In this document: piece by piece, positions 58,203 to 64,000 of the stretch
Layout of the letters: the number at the start of each line of letters is the position of its first letter
How positions within the stretch are numbered: position 1 is the first letter of the stretch
Origin: Aquilaria yunnanensis
Taxonomy: Eukaryota > Streptophyta > Magnoliopsida > Malvales > Thymelaeaceae
Length of the DNA: 64,000 nucleotides
Direction: 5' to 3'
Assembly: GCA_039654915.1 (NCBI GenBank)
Contig: CM077595.1
Span: 88,143,501 to 88,207,500, forward strand
Made by a program: the position numbers and the translations under genes
Notes under the pieces: generated by a model
Told to the model about the DNA's origin: nothing
The model's input: the letters and a program-made list of their open reading frames with translations, nothing else
The model's database searches: none

Positions 58203-59253
58203 CATTACAACAAAACTTTAAAATAGTGAATGGAAAAAACCACCATTTTTTTTATGGCCAAAACAGTGGCAAACAAAATTCTAGAGATTTGTGACAACCT
58301 TTTGGCTACCATTTGTAATCAGTTACCAGGGCAACTGTCATAGCCACGAGTTCTAAAGGTCCTATGTTCTAGTTGCCTGATGGTCATCTAAGTGAAAATA
58401 TGAATAATGATTTAATTGCAAGTTTTTAAGTTAAAGGGAACATTTTGGAACTATGAGGATTAATTTGATAGGCACTATAGAAAATCTAGTAAATTTGTAA
58501 CATGAAAGCAAGTTAGGGGATTAAGGGTGTATATTAAGCCTAAAAGTTGTGTAAAAGCACCAATTTTCCTTTCTTTTTTTTCCCCCCTCTATCTCCCTTG
58601 CGTATACGTCTTCTTTCTCACATCTCTCCTCCAAGCCCAAGCCAATGCTTGCCACAACTGCCTCAAACAATTTCTAGCCACCATCCATGGCGACTTTCAA
58701 GGAGCTGCTTACATGGTTTGAATCTGATTTTCCTTCTTTTTAACTTTTTCTTAAAGAGTCATTTCAAGTTCTATGTAAATTTTACTAGATTTTGAGTTAA
58801 AGTTTAGTGTTATTGCCATCTTAACCATTTTTTTGGTTTAGATTGTTTTTCTTGGTATGGTCCTTTGAATAAAGTTGTTCACGAGGTGGAGGGGAGTTAA
58901 TGGCCTCCATCAGTGGCAATGGCTCCACTGACTGTCATTGCCACTATTGACGGTAGAAGAGTAGAACAACCTCATAACCTTAGAAGGACATTTAAAAACA
59001 TATAATAAATTTCAATAGTTTGAATTAATAAGTAAATTTAAACTATGCATTTAAATTGATGAGTAAAATTTAAACTTTGACGTGAAATTGTTATAATGTT
59101 CGTTATACTTAGTTTTTCAATTCGGTTGCCAAACGGTAGCAATTCCTTGGCGACCAAGCTTTCAGCCACTATTGGTTACCATCTTTTTTGATCTCCCAAA
59201 AGTTTGTTTGGACACCAAAAGACTAGTCATTTTAAATAAGTTTTACTGTAGTG
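58203..59253. mobile_element. 1.05 kb non-autonomous CACTA element
   Basis: Left terminus CATTACAACAAAACTTTAAA. Right terminus (minus) CACTACAGTAAAACTTATTT. Flanked by AAC on both sides (58200-58202 and 59254-59256), the 3-bp duplication of CACTA elements. No transposase. An internal protein-like patch (about 58630-58715, ANACHNCLKQFLATIHGDFQ) may be captured sequence. Confidence 0.75.
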
Positions 59254-61810
59254 AACATAGAGCATAGTTAAAGGATAATTTGTAAATTTTACTAGAAACA
59301 TCATGAATTCATGATTATTTGTACTAGAAATTGGACTGCAAAATGTGAAATTAAAGTTTTTTTTATTGTCCTAATCAACTCCCGTCTTTATGGCAATTAT
59401 TTGAATATGACGATATACATGTGGGTTGAAATGTCCGACCGAGAAACACCACTAGCCAACAGTTTTAGAACAATTAAATACAAAGCAAGGGGACGCGTCA
59501 CATGTGAACAATAATTGTTTGTTAATTAGTTTCCATTCAAAATCATTAAACGGGTAAAGAGGATCTCCATTATTAGCGACACACTCCTTTCAGTCTGGCT
59601 TTATTTACCAAAGAGAAATTTAAGACACATTCAAATACTCTAAAAAAAATATTGCTAAATTTATAAAATTGTATCTGATAAAAAATAATTGAATATTGAA
59701 AAGGTTAACATACCTACTTATTTGTTCCAAGGTTAATATATGAAACTGTATCTTGGAGAATTTTATAATATTTTGTTTAAAAAAATATTTTAGTACAATA
59801 ATTTTTAACACATATAATATTACTCGGAAAGTAAAAGAAAAGAGAATCAAATCCTCGTTTTGAAATTACAATATTCACGTTGATTCCTTATTGTTAACTA
59901 TCCTAATTGGCTTTGACAAACATACCGAATCACTTAATTATAAAATGATTACACTCGATTTCCACTTAACACAATAGTCGATAGCATGTACAATTAATCT
60001 GACAATTTTAAACTATTTATAAATTTGAGAGATAATGGGCTCATCTGGCATCATCCTTTAGCTATTAGTATTAAAGGTTTTAAAAAATTATTTAATGGAA
60101 GTTTTAAGTCTTTAATTTCAGTGGTTTGATTTTCATCTTAATAAATTATCTAAAAATTTTAAGGTAATTACAAAAATTGTTCCAAATTCACATTCTAATA
60201 CTAATAATTAAAAAACCTTCGTCAGCCATAGTTGTAAAACCAGGCCGAGCAAGACAATACAACCGATTCAACCAAGAACCAATTCTCCTGCGTGCCTGAT
60301 TATCAGATCATTTTGCGTTTACTGTTTTGTCAAAACCTTAAAAAAACAAAAGTCAAAATGCTGAACTTGGGAAAACCGCTGGCACATAAATCAAACTAGT
60401 TTTATGCTCAACCTATACGGGTTAGTTTTAGAAGTAAAATTCAAGCATAAAAAAATACTATAAAATAGTATTATATAAGTATTACATCACATATGTAAAT
60501 ATAAAGATAAAATAAATAAAAATTTTAAAAATTGATCTAATTACCAAACAAAAAGTACAAATTAAGAGTCAGATGCATTCATGTCTTTGTTAGAATGATG
60601 GAATATGACATATGGTCCAATCAATTCAACCGGTTGGGCATTAAACTAGAGGCTCAGTTGTTATCCATCTTGGTTTAATTCTTACAACATTATTGTCATC
60701 AGTTGTATTATTAATACCTAATAATAGTCATTAACACTGTTAAAAACCTTCACTAGTTAATCTTTTTTATCATGTCATTCATCCCATATTTAGAAAAAAA
60801 CAATAGAAAACTAAGATAAATCCTCCCATTTTATACTTTTCACTTTACTAACTACTCCACCTCAGTGTTTCATCTACAGATAAGAAGCTATAAAACAAAC
60901 ATAAGCATGTAGCTAGCAAAAGAAAACAAACATAAGCACATTGTATTATTTTAATTCGTTATTTTTTTTCTTTTTTGACTTGTTTCAAGCCCTTCTCTGA
61001 ATACCTCGATTGGTAATCAATTTTAATGAATGGTGAATTACACTTATATCCCTCGAAATATCACTTTCTCCTCAAAACTTGTATTTTTGACATGGCTTTT
61101 CTTACCATTAGTTCATGGTAGTATCACATTATTTATCAATATGAAACTGAGTTTATAAGTTTTGAATTTTAGCTGGCTATTATAACTATAAAACAGTTAT
61201 TTTACTTTTTATCTCCTCTATTTAAAAGGTAGGATAGTACTTTTCTACCGTTCACTAGCAGTAGAACAAGCAAAGTGTACGTTTTGAAACTATGAAAGGC
61301 AAAACAAAATTGACTAAACTAGTAAACTTTGAGCGTGTTGGTAGAATATAGTAACATAAGCCCTATGTGTGAACTGACATCAGCAAGACAAAATGGGATC
61401 CGGCTTCGAATCTTATCCCTTCTAGAAATCCGCACCCCAATATTACTAAAGTTTAAGGGCAAGACAAGGATTCAGCATTTTGTGATCATATTCCCATCCT
61501 TTCACCGAATGGGATAAAGGCCAGATGAATGGGAAAGAAGCTAGGTGTTCAAATCCCCGAATTTTTATTTTTCATTTAATGATTCGATACTAATTTGGGT
61601 ATTTTCAGAATCATAAAAAATTGATATTTTCTCTAAAAAAACAAATGAATACCTAGTCTTCATATAAAATTGTACCAATCTTTTCTTTTCTTTTCTTTTC
61701 CCTCGCTCAATGTCTTAGATATCATGATTAGATTACTTTTTAACTTTTTTTTCCCTAGTAAACTATATATGTTTAACATGGTTTTTACTTGAAAAACTCT
61801 TTTGATGTAA
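59254..61810. other. AT-rich intergenic sequence
   Basis: No supported gene. 60226-60690 has weak inverted ends (GTTGTAAAACC / GTTGTAAGAATTAAACC), possibly an old element. Confidence 0.4.
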
Positions 61811-62203
61811 CTAAAATAGCAAAGGGGGTAAATTGCCCAATAAATTTTTTGCCATAGCGTACATCAGCCATTAATTTTTTTTTTTCTGTTAAAACAACCA
61901 TTTAAGTTTTTGTAAGTGCTGACATTGACCAGTAAATTTTGTGGTGTAGGGGGATTAGTCATCCTTAAAGTTAACGGACAAAATATTCCATCAAAATTTG
62001 GAATATTCTGGGGAGCTTGGTGCTGGCGTGGACAATACAGGGGAATAACATGCCACATACATCAAAATGACATGATGCGGAAGGGGGGTGAAAGAATTAA
62101 AATGTACATAGTAGGACTGATTTGGGAATTAGGGTTTTATCTGGTTGTGTTTGGACGATAAGTGAGCTATGAGCATTTGGATGCAGGAATCGCAAAATTG
62201 TAA

Positions 62204-62922
62204 ATGAAGGAAAGACTGATAGCTTCGTCCAAGCATTCATTGTCAACATTTCATGGAAGTAGCAAAGGTGAAGTATCTAATGTCATTAGAATGTGCAAGT
62301 GTGGTTTGAAAGCTCGCATTGACACATCATGGATAGATAGGAATCTAAGTCGCCAATTCTATAGTTGTCAAAATTGGGTAGTAAGTAAATTTATTGCATT
62401 TTTATTCAACTTTACCTGGTTGGATTAAATGTTGTTCATTGGTGGAATCTTAGTTGGTTTAATCATGTCATGTAGGATGGTAATTATTGTGATTACTTTG
62501 ATTGGTATGACTTGAAATTTCCAACTTAAGCTGCATTTGTGATCAAGTAGCTGATGGGAGAAAAGCGGGCACTAAAACATGATAATAAGGTGTTGAGAGA
62601 ATGGAACCAATCTTTGCAAGCTAAAATAAGGGATGACAAAATGTGTGTAGAGATGTAGGGTAATAAGGGGGTTTTATATGATGAGAATGAGATACTAAAA
62701 CTGCAGGCTAGAGAGCTAAAACTGAAAGTTAAAGAGTTGAGGGCATTGGCTGAGGAGAATGAATCTTTGAAAGTAGAAATAGGGGAGCTGAAATTGAAGC
62801 TTGATGAGTGAAAGAGGAAGCAAAAGTCATGTTCTTGTAACATGGGAGGGTGTCTTATTTTGTTAGTCGAAATTATTGTAGCTGGAGTTGTATGGATGGT
62901 ACCTTGTGTTGGTAATATGTAG
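62204..62922 (+). pseudogene. GRF zinc-finger, coiled-coil, membrane-anchored protein remnant
   Basis: Exon 1 (62204-62380, GTAAGT donor) encodes a GRF-type zinc finger, CKCGLKARIDTSWIDRNL then FYSCQNW. Exon 2 starts at 62476 after TGTAG and gives the last ligand region NYCDYFDWYD. One uninterrupted frame then carries a coiled coil (LQARELKLKVKELRALAEEN) and a hydrophobic anchor (GCLILLVEIIVAGVVWMVP) to the stop at 62922. In-frame stops at 62527, 62548, 62656 and 62809, without any frameshift, show decay by substitutions. Plant proteins of this layout (like Arabidopsis At4g04775) have no known function. It lies tail to tail with a MULE transposase. Confidence 0.75.
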
Positions 62923-63645
62923 TAGCTGGTGGCCAACTTTTGTTGGGATTAAGGGTTATGCTAGATTGTATGTTTTTGTTGGACACATTGGCTAATTCCT
63001 TTTTAATGTTTTTATTGTAACCATGTCACTATGATTTTTTTTAGAAATGGCAATTAACCATCAAATTATTATAAGTTAGTCGTTGGCTGTTTGATACAAG
63101 TATGTGTATGAATCTTCGAGTTAACAGAGAATTTCCATAATTGATTTTAAGTCTTGGTTTGCTTACAAACAAACCCATTGGCCATTTGCACAAGTACAAA
63201 AGTAGTATGCCAAACATTCTCATCTAGTCTGTAGTTTACAAAATCCTAAACAACTTATAACCAATAGTTGCCTTACAAAAAAGATGCTATCTAAGGAATT
63301 TCATAGCATAAGCCACATTTGCTAGTTCCTCTTTGATGTTGGACACATTCTCCTAAATTGTACACCTTGACGAAGGAACCTATTCCTGTGTAGTGGATCA
63401 GGTAAGCTAACAGAACTCATAACTGATTGTTGGGATCCCGATTGGGTGAAACTTGAACCTAAGAAAAAAGAGTATGGGTGAGTGCATGATGAAGGAGAAT
63501 TTGATAGGTTTTGGTACAAAATAAGTTTGTAATTGATTATGCCTCTTACTAATGTTTATTGTATAATCAGGTTGGCTCATCTCCCTTCCTTCCAACACAT
63601 TGGAATACAGGTTGATCTCCTAGAAATCAAAAGGAGTTATTCATT

Positions 63646-64000
63646 CTATAATACACTTAACAAAATCATTTGGCCATAACAATAAGAGTTATAAAGATTT
63701 ACCTTCTGATTGCCAAGATTTGTTGTGGATGGGCACAGCCTCTTGTTATGACCTTGTTGGTGACATAATGACCACTTTTTGGACTTCCTCTTCTTAGGCA
63801 ATGACACAGACCTTTTTTGCTTCAATAGGCTCACGTCGTATATTTTTTTTAGGTCTCCCGGGCATCTTCTTTACAGGGGGTGGCATAATTAGAATCCCAT
63901 TTAACTTAGTCCACACATTTAGCCTATCAACAACATGAATTAAATGGCTATATGTAAGACAGAACTTTGCCTTCTTACAGCAATCATCTAAATAATCTTG
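63646..64000 (-). pseudogene. C-terminus of a Mutator-like (MuDR) transposase, partial and frameshifted
   Basis: From the window edge down: QDYLDDCCKKAKFCLTYSHL, then NVWTKLNGILIMPPPVKKMP and GRPKKNIRREP, the typical segment between the SWIM finger and the end of plant MULE transposases. Near an A-run at about 63820-63835 the frame shifts. The C-terminal zinc knuckle (SLCHQQGHNKRLC) continues in another frame to a stop at 63646. The knuckle's first Cys is replaced by Trp (KWSLC where KCSLC is expected). The catalytic domain lies outside the window. It is inactive at least in this region. Confidence 0.75.

Larger units (their letters stand above)
61820..64000. mobile_element. left part of a Mutator-like element with two genes, runs off the window
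   Basis: 61820-61960 resembles a Mutator-type terminus (GGGGGTAAATTGCCCAATAA, then a T-run and ACCATTTAAGT). Inside are a GRF-type gene remnant (plus) and the C-terminus of a MULE transposase (minus), tail to tail. The right terminus lies beyond 64000, so the element cannot be bounded. Confidence 0.55.

Noticed and set aside
1..64000. tRNA or rRNA genes, CRISPR arrays, bacterial-type operons
   Set aside because: None seen on either strand by eye. The sequence is plant nuclear in character, so bacterial-type features are not expected.

Overview
This is plant nuclear DNA, most likely from a eudicot. It is AT-rich, its genes have GT-AG introns, and it contains recognisable plant families: an EDR4-like zinc-ribbon protein, a TRICHOME BIREFRINGENCE-LIKE (TBL) O-acetyltransferase, and plant-type PIF/Harbinger, Mutator-like (MULE), hAT, CACTA, Copia and long-LTR elements. 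All calls were made by eye; no database was searched.

Host genes are few. (1) 569-1070, minus: last two exons of an unidentified gene. (2) 3549-4951, plus: decayed exons of an unidentified gene with an acidic C-terminus. (3) 21838-26076, plus: an EDR4-like gene in about five exons, with what look like two lesions near the start of exon 2. (4) 45992-48724, plus: an intact three-exon TBL/PMR5-family gene, 439 residues. (5) 49360-50221, minus: an intact two-exon gene for a 51-residue membrane protein, convergent with the TBL gene.

The rest is mostly mobile DNA. The most striking object is at 5757-16223: a 10.5 kb PIF/Harbinger element flanked by TTA on both sides. Its terminal inverted repeats are about 2.24 kb, nearly identical, and continue inward as older, diverged inverted sequence. 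Its centre carries an apparently intact DDE transposase and a Myb/SANT-like second gene with a frameshift. Copia remains lie at 2070-3330 and a CACTA end at 1797. Between 32.4 and 45.1 kb there is a MULE with a hAT nested in it, a hAT element carrying pieces of a 14-3-3 gene (8-bp duplication CTCTAGAA), a 3.1 kb solo LTR (duplication CACAC), several long-TIR Mutator-type elements, and a third hAT element (duplication GTCATGAG).

From 50.7 to 59.3 kb there are a MULE MITE whose empty site survives in a nearby duplicated segment, a MULE with a GC-rich interior, a hAT-like element, a Stowaway-like MITE and a small CACTA element (duplication AAC). At the right edge a MULE transposase C-terminus (minus) faces a decayed GRF-zinc-finger/coiled-coil/membrane-anchor gene (plus). 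A similar arrangement, more eroded, occurs at 20.2-21.0 kb. This hints that the MULE lineage carries this second gene as standard.

Long AT-rich tracts (5.06-5.75, 16.2-19.6, 26.6-28.9, 29.3-30.9, 31.3-32.5, 42.8-44.0 and 59.3-61.8 kb) contain nothing I can name.
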